Assembly: GCF_036669915.1 (NCBI RefSeq)
Contig: NC_089312.1
Location: 25,020,791-25,084,790, forward strand
Direction: 5' to 3'
Source of the DNA: Pocillopora verrucosa
Lineage: Eukaryota; Cnidaria; Anthozoa; Scleractinia; Pocilloporidae
Length of the DNA: 64,000 bases
Part shown: in pieces, positions 1-12,188 of the stretch
How the letters are laid out: every line of letters starts with the position of its first letter
How positions within the stretch are numbered: position 1 is the stretch's first letter
Program-made: the position numbers and the translations under genes
Notes under the pieces: generated by a model
Seen by the model: the letters and a program-made list of their open reading frames with translations, nothing else
What the model was told of the DNA's origin: nothing
The model's database searches: none

Positions 1-1053
1 AGATACTTTCCTTACAAAAGTTTTTTAAAAGTAGTCATTCTTAAAATAGCCAATGAAATTTTCACTTATGGTCAGATTGTTTACAACAATCGAAAACGTG
101 GGCCATAAGAATTGACAATCATACGCAGCTCCCTTCTGATCCGACTTAAGATTCAATGCCTCGGGCAAAGTAAAAAGAGAGTTATAACATATTGGAGTAT
201 GACTGTAATCGATAACTGCTTTAACAATGAAATAACTGAGGGTTCCGTTAATTCATTTCTGATTGACAAGAATTTTAAGGCACTTCAAGAAACACCGTCC
301 AATTGATCTCGAAAGTACACGAGGGATACTATGCAACTTTTTTCGTGCGCGCTGCCATTGTAAGCGGCGAACAAGTGTTTACAGAGTTTTCTATGGCTTA
401 GGAAGCAACAACAATTAAACCCTCCAGACAGCGACTACTTGATCCGAACTCAGTGGGGCTACTAACCCTGACAAATATAATTCGTTCTCCGTGAATAGTG
501 GTCATTCATAAGTAATGAAACTTCTTGAATATTTGAGTTTCAGGTTTTTACTGACGCAATTGTGCCTAAATTAAGGTATAAATTGGCTCAAGACTCACAA
601 TGAAGACCCGTTGTACTCTCACGACACAGCCTTAACGTTTTGAGAACGAATTTTATTGTTAAGTTCTACTCGATCATTTATCGTCTTATTCTTCTACGGT
701 CTCTTTGACATATCAAAATACTCAATCACACATTCCTTAATTACTCGAAACCAGACGATTCAAAATGCGCTGAAAAAAACACTTTCCTTTCTTTTGAATG
801 CAGTGTCTTAATCCTTTCATGATACGCACGCACGCTATTAAATACGTCGTTGGGTGGCTTCGTCCACCCTGCAATTTTTGCGCCCAGAAATGGTTTCCTT
901 TTTTCTTGATAAGTTAGTTTCACGAGTAACTGTTTCAGCAGCCCGGCATATACATGACTCATCTTCGATCATTGATAAACATTCGCCGCGATCGTTCATG
1001 GAGTTTTACGATGCTCCCGTAATCAGACAATTCATTTCAGGTCGCGAAATTGA
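1..1053. other. intergenic, no gene seen
   Basis: This stretch lies downstream of the stop codon of the ACP6-like gene. It has only short open frames with no recognisable domain and no clear repeat. Part of it may be the 3' UTR of that gene. Confidence 0.5.
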
Positions 1054-4000
1054 TTAGTTTCCATTCACTTCTTGACACTTTTCCTCCCAACTGTCTATGA
1101 AGTATTTAGAAACCAGCTCTTTGAATCTAAGGTAAATAAAGAATGAGAGAAAATGTTCGGTTACAACATACTCTTCAACTTAATCCTCGTAATCGGAATT
1201 TGATGATTGATGGAAGATTTCAGTGGAAACCATTGTTCGGGTTTCAATCTAAAGATGAAGGAGTCAGTAAAATGTTTTTAAATGAGATCTCTTTCACTAT
1301 TTACTTTCCCAAGCTAAGCGCATTCTTGTTTTTTCTTTTTTTATGGCGGTGTCCTTTGAACCTGACTAATCGTATTACGAATTCTTTGAAAGCGAAGTTT
1401 TCAAAGGCAAAACGATATCGTATTTTCTCTATAAAGTCTGCCTCGAAGATTTAATTAAAATTTCACATTGTGACATGTTGACAGCACAGACAAAAAAAAA
1501 TTGGTGTTGTTTTATCTCCAAAAAAATCTCGCGGCATGTAAAAAGAGGGATACAAGTTGCAACAGGAAACAGTTTTGGAAATTGCCAGACTTTCATCAGA
1601 ACGAGACCAAAAAATACTCGATTGGAATACTCTTCGAATTTGACTTGACTAAGTTGAAAGGTAGAGGGCCATCTCCCTTCACGTCATTTGCATGCAAATG
1701 TCTACAAACTCCGTAATAGATTAAAATACCATCGCCAGACAGTTTCTATCTAGGAGGTGTAAACTACTCTCTGTATTGAATTCAAGCCTTAACATTCGTT
1801 AATAAATTGAATACATCGGCAGACAGTTTCCATCTGGGAAGTGTACACTACTCTCTGTATTCAATTCAAGGCTTAACACTCGTTAATAAATTGGATACAC
1901 CGTCCGACAGTTTCTATCTGGGAGGTGTAAACTACCCTCTGTATTAAATTCAAGGCTTAACATTCGTTAATAAATTGAATACATCCTCCGACAGTTTCTA
2001 TCTGGGAGGTGTAAACTACCCTCTGTATTAAATTCAAGGCTTAACATTCGTTAATAAATCGAATACATCCTCCGACAGTTTCTATCTGGGAGGTGTAAAC
2101 TACTCCGTGTGTTAAATTCAAGTCTTAACATTCGTTAATTAATTGCATACATTCATAATCTATTGCTTACTTTTCCATAGGACAGAGTGGACTAGAACAT
2201 CCAGGAAGAGTTTTTTCCTTTAAAAAGTTGAGAGAAAGAAAACTTTAGAGTTTGAAAAAATCAGTCTTGCTGAAAAAAGAAACGATATGCCATATCCCAG
2301 TCGCTTGCAAGTAGCAACCTTCAAAGTGATCAACCACATTCCCACTAACAAGAGGGCGACGAATTTCCTAGAAATTATACACTCAGCGCCAAATCAACGT
2401 GTTCTCCAACGTGTTTTGCAGCCTAGCCTGTAGACTTTCACTACATAAATTCTGATGCAAAACAACACTTTGGTAAATTAACGAACTGATGACGAAGACA
2501 CACCTCGTAAGTTATTATTGTGCACACAACGATTATCACCTAAATTCGAACATCTTTCAAGATAACTCACACATGCACGTGTTAATAATTAAAAAAACTT
2601 TTCAGTTTTGCAGATTGTATTTTAAGAGGAAACTTTACTGACACGGACATTAGGGTTGGTGAAAGTACGGTATTCTCCTGACATACGAGACGTTTAGCTT
2701 CCCTTTCTGTAGCATGCTTGGTACTGACGTTCTTAACGAACAAGTTACGGAGTGATCGATTCCGTTATGCTTAGCTAGTGGGCACTGGAATTTGCGATTT
2801 TCTTTTCCTGATGTTTTTGTATTTGCTGCTGAGGTTTCTTTGCTATCGGGAAAGGGGAAAAAATCTATACACCATACAAAACCCAAAACAATTTTGATAA
2901 ATTCTTAACTAGACATCACCTCTCCTTGATATAACACTCGCACAAAGTAAGAGTTATCCTGAAAAAAAGAAGTGAAGAAAAATCATAAGAACAAACGACC
3001 CGTTAACATTTCTTTTCAACGCGGGTGATTTATATTTTGTTTTCTATTGGGCGGGTGGGGAAAGGGGGAGGGAATTTGTTAGTAAAACCATGTAGAACTT
3101 CTTTTCGGATGGTCGAAGTGAGAAACTTCCTGGAAAGGACTATTGTAGGTGACAGTTACTGACATTTCGATAAACTGGGTGGAGGTCATTGTCAAAGTCA
3201 AGTAAGAAACTGTCTGTCTGTCCAGTATTTTAAATTTGACTTGTAAAACTGATTGGTCAGTTTTTCTAAGATGCTCATGGATGTAGGACTCAAATACCAA
3301 ACGAGACTGCTGACTTTAAGTACGTTGAGAAGGTTTGGTCGTTCTGTTCCGGTCGTTTGTTAGATTAATGTCATGAATAAGTCGTTTGTATGCTGCCGGT
3401 AGCTACCACGTGTTACGCGACAAAATGCTATAGCTTCTGAACTGACTTTACAAGTGACATGACATTACCTTATCTCTGTATAGCTCAAAAGTCAGATCAG
3501 CGGCGAAGTCAGGCCATTTGTTGTCAAAGATACCAAGTGCTAACAAAAGCGCTGCTACAGATGTATCGTGAACTGAATACAACATCATCTTGTACGAACT
3601 GAAGGATCAAGAAGAAAAACATTATTTCTAGTTACTACCTAGACATATCACGTCAAAATATAAGGAGGTGCTCTCTTATCAAAAAGAAAGGATAGCATAT
3701 TTCTCAATTTTTCGCCAAACGCGAAGTGAATTCTGTCCAATGATCATAAAGACCACCCTTGCTTAGACAAAGTAAAGGGCCTTATCACTTGGGTGCGATT
3801 GGTTGCGACGCGTCACATGACTGAACATGCCCAGTGATACTCCTCAAGTGACATCACCCAATCTTTAAATCTTACGCCCACTGCGATGAAAGTCTTCTTT
3901 AAATTTGATTCTCGATAGGACAACATTTTATTAGTTTTAAAGCAATCGGATTGCAGCTGCGCGTGCGTACCCATGAGGTTGAGACTTCAGTGAAAATTTA

Positions 4001-7000
4001 AGGTGGGGAAACCGCAAAAACACAGGAACAGTAATCGGTCCATACAAGGAATTTCCTCTCACTTCGGAAGGCTCGACAAACACTGGCACTGATTGCAACC
4101 ATAAAACTCCAATTTACTATAAAGGGGGTAAGTTTCTAAAGAAACTGTGATGCTGGGTAGGTGGGAGAGTAGAACTGGGTAATTTAGCATTATCAACTGG
4201 GTTGATACCGTAAATTGGCCACCGTAAAGAGTTTTAAAGCTGACGTTTCGAGCGTTAGTCCTTTGCCATTCGCTGACGAAGGGCTAACGCTCGAAACGTC
4301 TGCTTTAAATCTCTTTACAGTGGCCAACTGACATTATCAACCCAATTGATAATACTAAATTATGTGATTTATTATATTCTACAAAACTAAAAAATTTTAC
4401 ATTCTCTCTCAGGTACTATATGTATCACTGGCTTAAAAAGCATTTCAAGCCTTTAGGATTGGAAAATGTCCATAGAATTTCTTATACAACGTAATTCTGA
4501 ATGATAATGAAACTATGTAAAAAAAAATAATAATAATAATTTGTACCTTTGCCCACCAATTTTTTTTAAAAAATTGTCTGTCATTTCTTCCAAAAACACT
4601 CCTATAGCTACTGAAAGGTACTCCTTCCTGTCAAAGACAAGTTAGCAGTATAAACAATACTGATTACTTCAAATAAACAATGTAACAATCAATTGAATGT
4701 CAAAGGTAACCCTGGATTGATTGGCTCATACAACGGGTGCAAAATCTTCACTGATCAAATTCAAAACGAAAACCAGTTGCACCTTGCTACCTTGTGTATT
4801 CCGTTGCTTCAGACAGCTTACCTGTTTTGGCCTCACAGCATGGAGAATTACCACAGGGGCGTGAAAGGGTTAAAATTTTTCCTCTGCTCTAATCAGTATT
4901 TATATTAGTTTGGTTAAGGTTTTATGACATTCAAAGAGAACTCTAAACAATGCGTTAATTTTCTTGAGGGAAGCAAAAAACTAGCCATTTTCATATTTGA
5001 AGGATGGCCGTACATTTTCTTGATACAATTTAATTTGTTTCTGAAGAATTTTTAAGTAGTGTGTGCACTTGAAAAAATAAACTGAGCTATTAAAGCTTAC
5101 ATTTCTCTCTCATCTGATTATAAACTGTCTATTTAGTTTTCAATAACTTTTGCAACCAATCAAAAAATGTAAATATATCACATGTGCACCAAAAAATGAG
5201 TAAAATGTAATAAAATAATTAGAGAAGTGCAAAGAGCCTAACAGAGTTGTACAGCATCACCAAAACAGTGGAAAATAGACTATGAAAAAATAGTAAAATA
5301 TTGCTGAGGAAATGGAGGTAGTTATAATTCATTCAAAAATGTGGAGAGAAAGGCACTCATGTTAGACTTAGAGATGGCAAGATTTAAAACTAAATTTTAT
5401 TGTTTACCTTATATTTTCCATTCCACATTGTGTTACAAGAAAGACTTGTACTGCTTGTTCTTCTATTAAAGTCAAATTCTGTAGAATGTTCTGAGGAACT
5501 TCCATGTTGTGAGCCTAAAAGAAACCAACAATGATATATGCATAGCCTGTGAAATTTCCTTGAATTTGGGTTACCTACCCCTCCCCTAACTCAACATTAA
5601 CCTTAACTTGTTGTCAATTATTGACTGTTGTTGAGTTAGGGGAGGAGTGGGTGGGCAGTTGCCCAGATACTGATGTTGATCCGAAAAATTCAATAAAAGA
5701 ATAATGTGTGGAGGAAGTGAAGTACATTTTGCCAGCCCTTCATTAATGTGTCCATGAATGGCTCACCCTTTTTTTGAAAAAACTTTGCCTTGTCAGCTTT
5801 ATTGTAACTGGTAACTCAAACATGCTTGTAAGGTGCAAATAATTGGAAGGGAACAAGGTGCAAGAGATGCATGACACTTGAGAAATGCCTTACAGGATGT
5901 TAGTACAATCTTGGGTGCAAACCGGTTCCACTGTTATTCAGTCTTAATAAGTAACAAATAAATAAAAATGACTTGAGAAAAAAGAATTAAAAAGAATGGA
6001 AAATTATGAAAAAGAAAAGAAAGCAAGAAAATGGCAAATAGGGGGAGTCATAAATCCACTTGACCTTTCTGTGCAAGAGTAGAGATTCCCCTGGAGCTCT
6101 TGTATGCTTTTCCATTTCAAGTTTTCATTAGCACTGATGCAGAACCTCATTTAGTATGAGCTAGTATTGACTTTTTACCAAGAATTTTAAGCAAGTTACT
6201 CACCAACATAGTGACAACAATATCTCGTAAGTGGACAGACACTGCAGGCTTTAAATCCTCATAATTCAAATTCAAAACTTCTCCAATCTGTTTCTGCCTG
6301 GTATAGAATCCTTCCAAAGCATCTTTCCCCTGAGCAACAGTGTATTTAACCCAATTCTTTAAAAATCTGCAGTAATTTATATTTGGGTACAAGATCTCCC
6401 TTTCTTCATCTTCTGTGTGCATGGTGACAGGGCCTGCAAGTTTGGTTCATCAAATAAATTAGGTAACAAAATAGCAAAATAGTCACATTGTTTTGACAAA
6501 GAGAGGGAGATGAAGTTGCATAGTTGTTATAAACAGTTCTCGAATCCAGATCAAGATGTCTGCTTATTTACCCCTTACTGCAAAAGCTTGTTCTAGTTTG
6601 TGATGCATAGGCAACATTTCATTATTTAATACTAAACTACTTTTGGAAGGAATGCTTCTACAAATATATCATTGGTTAAGCATTGTGGGACTTGTTAGTT
6701 AAGTATTTTTCTGCAAAACACAATGATTCTGAATGATTATTCAGAATCATTATGTTTTGCAGAGAAAATTTTCATTATGTTTTGCAGAGAAAATTTTAAT
6801 TTAAGTCAGCAGCACTGTATGTCAAGGACTACAAACAATAAAATAATTTGTGATGGACTTTTTCAGGTGCCCACTTTATAGAGCTTTGCACTGTAGGAAT
6901 AAAAAGTATGAGTTCATAAAGTCGCATGAATTTAATATCAATATATAATATTGCTGATATTAATCAAAAAGACTCAAAATCACCTTTAAAACCCTCTTTT

Positions 7001-10000
7001 CCAAACATTCCTGCTAACACACATCTTGCAGAATCCACAGTCCTTTGTATATTGGATGTACGAATACTGAAAAAATGTCACAAATCAACCCTTTCACCAA
7101 TAAGAGTGACTGGCATCTTATTTCTTATTTCTCTCACCTTCACAGGTATCCTTTGGTAAAAAATTTGTATGCGTGTTAGTTTTCGCAAAATCCTAGCAGA
7201 CTATATATCAGAAGAAAGCTTAAGCAAATTTTCCTTTAAGGAAGTGTCAGGAGCTGGTAAGGCATGAAATGACCGAAGGTTCTTCTATTGAATTTATCGG
7301 GTATCAGATGTAGGAGCAAGAGCAAAATGGCTGCACAGTCTAATATTCACAAGGCATCAATAAACAGAAGTGTGTCAGGCTTTTTCGATATTGTGATTGG
7401 TTTTTTAGATATTGGCATCTGAAGTTGGAGTAGCTAAAAATATGCAAGGCGCGTTGCCTAAATAGACACCATGGACAAATATTTCAAATATCAAAATTTC
7501 TGGACAGACTTTCGTTTGTTATTATTCCTAGAAAGTTTTGGCAAAATTTGACAAAAATCGGCCAAATCTACATACGCTATAAATTCACTCAAAGCGGTTG
7601 TACTCCTTCCAAAATTAAATGCGAGATTTTAGCTCATTAAGGTTCACAAACAACTTGCGCCACACCAGGAGATTATCTTGCCTCCTGAAACCGCAAACCG
7701 ATGGGATAACAGGACCTCCTGGCGTCAATGATGATGGATTAAGATTTCCTGGGAAAATTAACCCATTGCAGAAACATTTTTAAATCTTGATCGCTTAGAA
7801 GAGCATTAAGGAGGATGACACAATAATGAGCAAAGTTGCCAGAGGCTAAGGCAAAACCCATGGCAAAGATGGAAAAACCACAAAATGTGCTGAGGAACAA
7901 GACAATGAATCAACACACAGCTTTCAAAATTATGATTCGAGGCCATTGATAATGTTTTAGTATCAAGGCTGGTACTTACATAAAGAAAAGGAAACCTCAT
8001 TTTTAACACTATGTAAGGCAAACTTTGGTGACTGATAGCAACTTCTTTGTTCGAAGTCTGGACATTAGCATGGAGTTCTGCCATTACTAGTCACTTTCAC
8101 AAAGGAATTTTTTTTTCTTTTCTTAACAGAATGGTACTCTTTCTTTCTTCTTTGGGCCTGTTTTTTTTTCTTGTTTTACCAAAACAAACAAAGAGCTTCC
8201 TTGTGTTAATTTTGTAAAGTGCACAATGTAAACAAAATATGGAAATAACATAAAAATGAGCTCTGAGATGAGCAGTTGCTGCAAAAATTTGGATTTGGGA
8301 TTTTCCCAGGTCTGAGATTATGACACCTTCCTGATTTATTAACTTTTATTTGAAAACACATTTTTCTTAATATCTAAGGTACTTTTAAATATTTCAGAAA
8401 TTTTTTTAATGGAACATTAGGCTGAATGTTTGAATTCAGTTTAGTCAAATATAAGAAAAATCAATTTTTTGAGCCTCTGAAGGTGGGAAGTAACCTTAAG
8501 CTTACAATATCATTCCTGACTCAAACATTAGGTCACAAGAATAAAATTAATGATCACAAACCAAAGAAGCTCTTGATTGTTGGACAAAGTCTTGTTATTG
8601 GCCCCTTAGCAAGAGTATACTATAGAGGAATAGTAAGGGGAATGTGCACACTAATGTTATGATGATTTTACCTTAAAAAAAAGGATTAATTAGAAGTGAT
8701 ATTATTTATTTGGTGCTGTATTCCCTGTTTATGGAGAAAATTCTCTAAAGCTGATTTTTAACCCATGGAATACTTCTATCCAACAAAATATTAATACTCA
8801 CAACATTTCTTGAGGATTACAGGTTTCTTGTACAAATTTAAGATCATCTATGTATAGCTTGCCACATTTTTTTCCCAGTTCATACATTTGTTGCTGACCT
8901 ACTTTAGTAAGCTGACCAACTGGACTTCCTCCCTAAAAAAAAGAAAGAAAAATGAAACATTTCTGTTATGAGGAATTGAGTATAATTAGCAAAGTGAAAG
9001 GTTTTATCCATGCAAGTGGTTATTGTAACATAGTACACGTTTGCATCCATTACATTGCTACCAAATGTTCTCAGGTTGATAGGTTTTACCACATTTTGCT
9101 AGGTAAAGGTGCTTTGCAAGGGACTCTGCTTAGACCTTTGGCTATTGCTGCAAGCTGGCAGGTTGGCAACCATAAAGACTACAGCTCTTTGAGAAGCAGG
9201 TCACAGGCCATAAGCCACATCCTGCCATTCATAACCCTGACAAGATTTTGGCAAATTAGTTGTCAGGTGGCCATGACATGGATACCAAATGATAGCAATA
9301 ACAGCACTCTAACTACCATCACAAAAACCCTTTGGAGTTTGTGTATTTAAGCAACTCAGTTTTTAAGTTGCATTTCAATAGGTCACAGATCATTTTTAGC
9401 ATGTTACAGTTAATTCTTTAATCCTTGTAATGATGGATCCTCTTTCTCCAGTTGATTAAGTCAGTTGATGAACCAGAAGGGTTTCACATTGTTTAAGTAG
9501 CATAAAGCGAATATGAACTATAGGTAATGCTGTTCTCCCCCCCCCCCCAACAGAATGCAGGGTTACCCTGGCTCAATATTTTGTCAGCTGTTCTTAAGAG
9601 TTGACTTAGTACTTATTCAGACTTTTCTTGGCTTAAAACAAATATACATTACTACATCTACCAACAATTGTTTCCTACACTTTGATACTACGGCTAAACA
9701 ACACTACAGTACGACCAACATGCCTGAACTACTTACTACAGGTGCCTACGATTACTTGCGTAGAAACTCAGAATGGAGTGCCTACTGCAAAAACACACTG
9801 GCCCAGTCAGGCTTCAAACCCGGACCATCCGATCTGTGGTCTGAAGTTCAGCCCACAAACTTGAAGGCCACCACATTTCATTGCAGTTGCATTCTACAAG
9901 AGGGCAATTAAATTTCTCGATTCACAAGGAATTTCTAGAGCAACTGCAGAATACCTGGCCACTCATTTACATGCCATTGAATAAGAATAGCGTCTATTGT

Positions 10001-10540
10001 GTTAGGCCTCGATCTTCAAAGCCTCCCGACACATGTAAGTGAGGCAGACCAAAGTGGCCGGGTATTCTGAAGTTTAGCCGAATTGGGAGCAACTGCAGAA
10101 TACTCGGCCACTCCTTTACATGTCATTGAATAAGAATAGCGTCTATTGTGTTAGGCCTCGATCTTCAAAGCCACTCATCTTCAAATTAGCAGAAAGCTTT
10201 ATACTACCTTAAGCAGTTTTTTCATCTGGCGATCGTCGTATTTAGAGAAGGGTTTAGGACCTCCAGACAAGTGTTTAAGCTCGTAATCAATGTTCGTGTG
10301 CGGAAGGGCTCCCATCAAAAGTTCTGCATTCCACGTCATCGGCTCTAACTCTTTACAAGGCGCCTGAAAAATTGGCGTTCTGGCACCATGTCGGAAGGCA
10401 ATTTGAACCAAGACCAGCTCTAGGTTTGAGTTTACTGAACCCTTTTTTGAACCTTCTGTTATATCCTTGGATAATTTTAAAATACCACCAGCGGCCAGTG
10501 AAAAAGTGGAAAGCCGGAAAACCTTACTTATGGCGGCCAT
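1054..10540 (-). CDS. ACP6: lysophosphatidic acid phosphatase type 6-like (histidine acid phosphatase), 10 exons
   Basis: Histidine acid phosphatase of the ACP6 branch; in vertebrates ACP6 is mitochondrial and hydrolyses lysophosphatidic acid to monoacylglycerol. Exons in coding order: 10540-10208, 8932-8802, 7066-6984, 6433-6204, 5514-5408, 4627-4547, 3598-3469, 2958-2920, 2217-2171, 1126-1054. All ten have AG/GT borders and compatible phases and give 417 aa (human protein about 428). The catalytic RHGARTP lies at residues 50-56. The second catalytic motif, SVHDTS, is in exon 7, and LCPMEKF near the C terminus matches the family. Exon 8 is only 39 nt. An upstream in-frame GTG at 10549 exists, but the ATG at 10540 is the likely start. 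The N terminus (MAAISKVFRLSTFSLAAGG) is basic and hydrophobic, as for a mitochondrial presequence. Introns hold SINE-like, hairpin and tandem repeats. Family assignment is firm; substrate is inferred. Confidence 0.88.
1738..2157. repeat. 84-bp tandem repeat, about 5 copies
   Basis: The landmark GACAGTTTC recurs at 1738, 1822, 1906, 1990 and 2074, exactly 84 bp apart. Copies differ by a few substitutions and show no indels. Each unit contains a GGAGGTGTAAACTAC-type segment and TTCGTTAATAAATTG. The array fills much of the last intron (1127-2170) of the ACP6-like gene and ends 13 bp from exon 9. Confidence 0.95.
4125..4370. repeat. head-to-head copies of the CTGACGA repeat (hammerhead-like)
   Basis: Two inverted copies of the same repeat meet near 4272. 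The plus copy has CTGACGA at 4273, a 4-bp hairpin GGGC-TAAC-GCTC, then GAAAC. The minus copy reads GACTAACGCTCGAAACGTC. Both continue into ACTCTTTAC(A/G)GTGGCC and AT(C)AACCCA blocks that recur at 42.1 kb and 54.6 kb. It lies in intron 6 of the ACP6-like gene. Confidence 0.8.
5577..5656. repeat. inverted repeat (hairpin) in ACP6-like intron 4
   Basis: CCCCTAACTCAACA is followed after about 37 bp by its complement TGTTGAGTTAGGGG, and the complementarity extends outward imperfectly. This is probably a small foldback element. Confidence 0.7.
6711..6762. repeat. 24-bp inverted repeat with 4-nt loop
   Basis: Arms 6711-6734 and 6739-6762 pair at 23 of 24 positions around the loop GATT. The right arm sequence ATTATGTTTTGCAGAG is then repeated in tandem just downstream. 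It lies in intron 3 of the ACP6-like gene. Confidence 0.85.
9755..9880 (-). repeat. degenerate tRNA-derived SINE-like repeat
   Basis: On the minus strand GGTCCGGGTTTGAAGCC resembles a pol III box B, and it is followed by TGACTGGGCCAGTGTGTT. A related tail (GCCCTGGCCGGGTCGTTG) occurs at 17.2 kb. Box A is not clear. It lies in intron 1 of the ACP6-like gene. Confidence 0.4.
9938..10178. repeat. direct repeat, about 80-bp unit, 149 bp apart, with internal inverted piece
   Basis: The block starting GAGCAACTGCAGAATAC at 9938 recurs at 10087. Both copies run through GAATAAGAATAGCGTCTATT and the following ATCTTCAAAGCC with few changes. Between them GTGGCCGGGTATTCTG is the complement of the CAGAATACCTGGCCAC start, so one copy can fold back. 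Confidence 0.85.
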
Positions 10541-10545
10541 CTTGA
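10534..10545 (-). promoter_or_regulatory. AAGATGGCGGCC start context, YY1-like
   Basis: The start codon of the ACP6-like gene sits in AAGATGGCGGCC. This matches the YY1 core often found overlapping the first codons of housekeeping and mitochondrial-protein genes. It could also simply be a good Kozak context with an Ala-Ala start. Confidence 0.3.
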
Positions 10546-11344
10546 TCACCTGATGATGTGACCCGTGAGTGAGTCACGCCAAATAGGGGGACGAGGATTA
10601 GTTTCCAGGTTCTTTCGACTTCGTTGGTCACTCCACTACTTCTACGGCGAAGAAGGGATTTACAAGGCGGAAATAATTTCATCCAGTAGAATTTTCAGTT
10701 TCTTATCCTGGGTTAACCATAATTATTAAGCCGTTAGACTTAATGTGTAATACAAGGACATAGCAATAGAGTCGGGCCCAAGTCCTTAGACGAAGGTTAA
10801 AATGAACTCTGAGAAGGCCCCAAACATATTTATGCTAAGGAACACAAACGTTATCACTGTTATTATCACTCTGGAGGGTATTTACAAAATTAAAACTGAA
10901 AAAAATGACAACAAAACAGTCTTTATTTTCCCGGCTATGAAAATATATCAAACGAGGCTGACTAGTTACACTGACTCTCGCCATTAGAATTTTCAAACAT
11001 ACGAAAGGAAAAGTCGATAAAGGTTTGAACCTACTTATACATTTACCAAACAGACAGTTTGGCATAATTGGCCGAAATTGAAATTGAAAACCGAAAAGCT
11101 TACATGCACGGAAGAAACCGAAAAGCTTACATACATGGAAGCTTTTCTTAAAAGAAACGGACGGGTAAGAGTGTCCGAACAAGCACTTTTCTTTACATGT
11201 GCGGCCGAGCAATCCTCTAAGTAGAGTGTATATCAAGCTTTGTTCACTTTTATGAGTTACAATGGCGCGAATTTTCGTTGATTTCTTTCACTTAAGCTGT
11301 CACGAGAGTGATAAAAAAAGAATTCTTAATCTCTTAGAGAAAGT

Positions 11345-11475
11345 AAGTCGTTTCGAGTTCTTTGTATCTCAGTGGTCGAACTTTAAACAACGGAGCTCGA
11401 ACCCTATGGTCTGGGGTGCGATTGTTTTTGAGAAACTCGCATATGTCATTGTCCCGTGCTCGGGATAAACGGATA
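11345..11475 (+). repeat. tRNA-derived SINE copy
   Basis: The order TCTCAGTGGTCGAAC (box A-like), GGAGCTCGAACCC (box B-like), then GTCTGGGG and a TTGTCCCGTGCTCGGG tail parallels the copies at 14.6 kb and 19.6 kb. It is degenerate, and no functional anticodon arm is seen. Confidence 0.45.
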
Positions 11476-11710
11476 ACATCTTCCTCAATTACACGACCGA
11501 GCTCGAATTGTGGTCATCGAGAAAATCATGAACATGGAACACCAAAAATATTTCGGAATATTGCAGGACATCCTGGAGTAACAAAATGTTGTAATAGCTA
11601 TGAGAAAAATATGTTAAATTAGATCAATTACTTGCTACAGCGCATGAAAGTGATTCAAGAGGCAGTTTGGTCGGCTAAATAGCAACGTTGTCAATAAGCG
11701 CTTGTTTGCT

Positions 11711-11808
11711 TGAGCCGGGCTGGCTCGGTTGTCACGTAATTACGAAATTGATTTTTGTTGGGTTAGGCAAAAGTGCCGAGATCTCAGCAAACCAAGCCAG
11801 CCCAGAAA
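11711..11808. repeat. inverted repeat, foldback element
   Basis: CCGGGCTGGCTCGGTT near 11716 and AACCAAGCCAGCCCAG near 11790 are near-complements, separated by about 60 bp. This is consistent with a small MITE or foldback. Confidence 0.65.
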
Positions 11809-12188
11809 ACCGGAGGATATGGAATGAGGCCCTGCGTCCTAAAAACTCTAGATATTGTTCTTATGAGGTAATCGTTAAGAAGAATTTCAACTCTTGCCGT
11901 GGAACACTTGAACCAAGGTAATTTTATTGGCTGTGTCCTAACACTAACTTAACAAACAAATATAACGTACGCGATAAATAAAGAGCGAACTTTTTCTGAA
12001 ACTAATTCAAATCAGTCCAGCTTAGGTTTGAGGGCGGTAGCTTTATTCATGGATCGATTAAAATACTTCTTACAGAAGTCTTTATCACTTCAGTTTGGTT
12101 TTTTTAGTGACCGGTGTCTATTTCATCTTAGTATATCTGCTATTAAATCTGGTTTCGCCTCGCAAATGTGAATGGAATTATTCCGGCT

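Larger units (their letters stand above)
10546..12188. other. intergenic between ACP6-like 5' end and channel gene 3' end
   Basis: No supported coding sequence. The stretch contains a SINE-like copy near 11.4 kb and an inverted repeat near 11.75 kb. The short open frames have no recognisable content. Confidence 0.5.

Noticed and set aside
2441-2480. Possible ACP6-like exon reading IYVVKVYRLG on the minus strand
   Set aside because: The phase does not match exon 7 and there is no donor. The 39-nt exon at 2920-2958 (DNSYFVRVLYQGE) fits phase and family much better.
9555-9911. 118-codon plus-strand frame
   Set aside because: It overlaps a SINE-like repeat and lies in an intron of the ACP6-like gene; no domain is seen.
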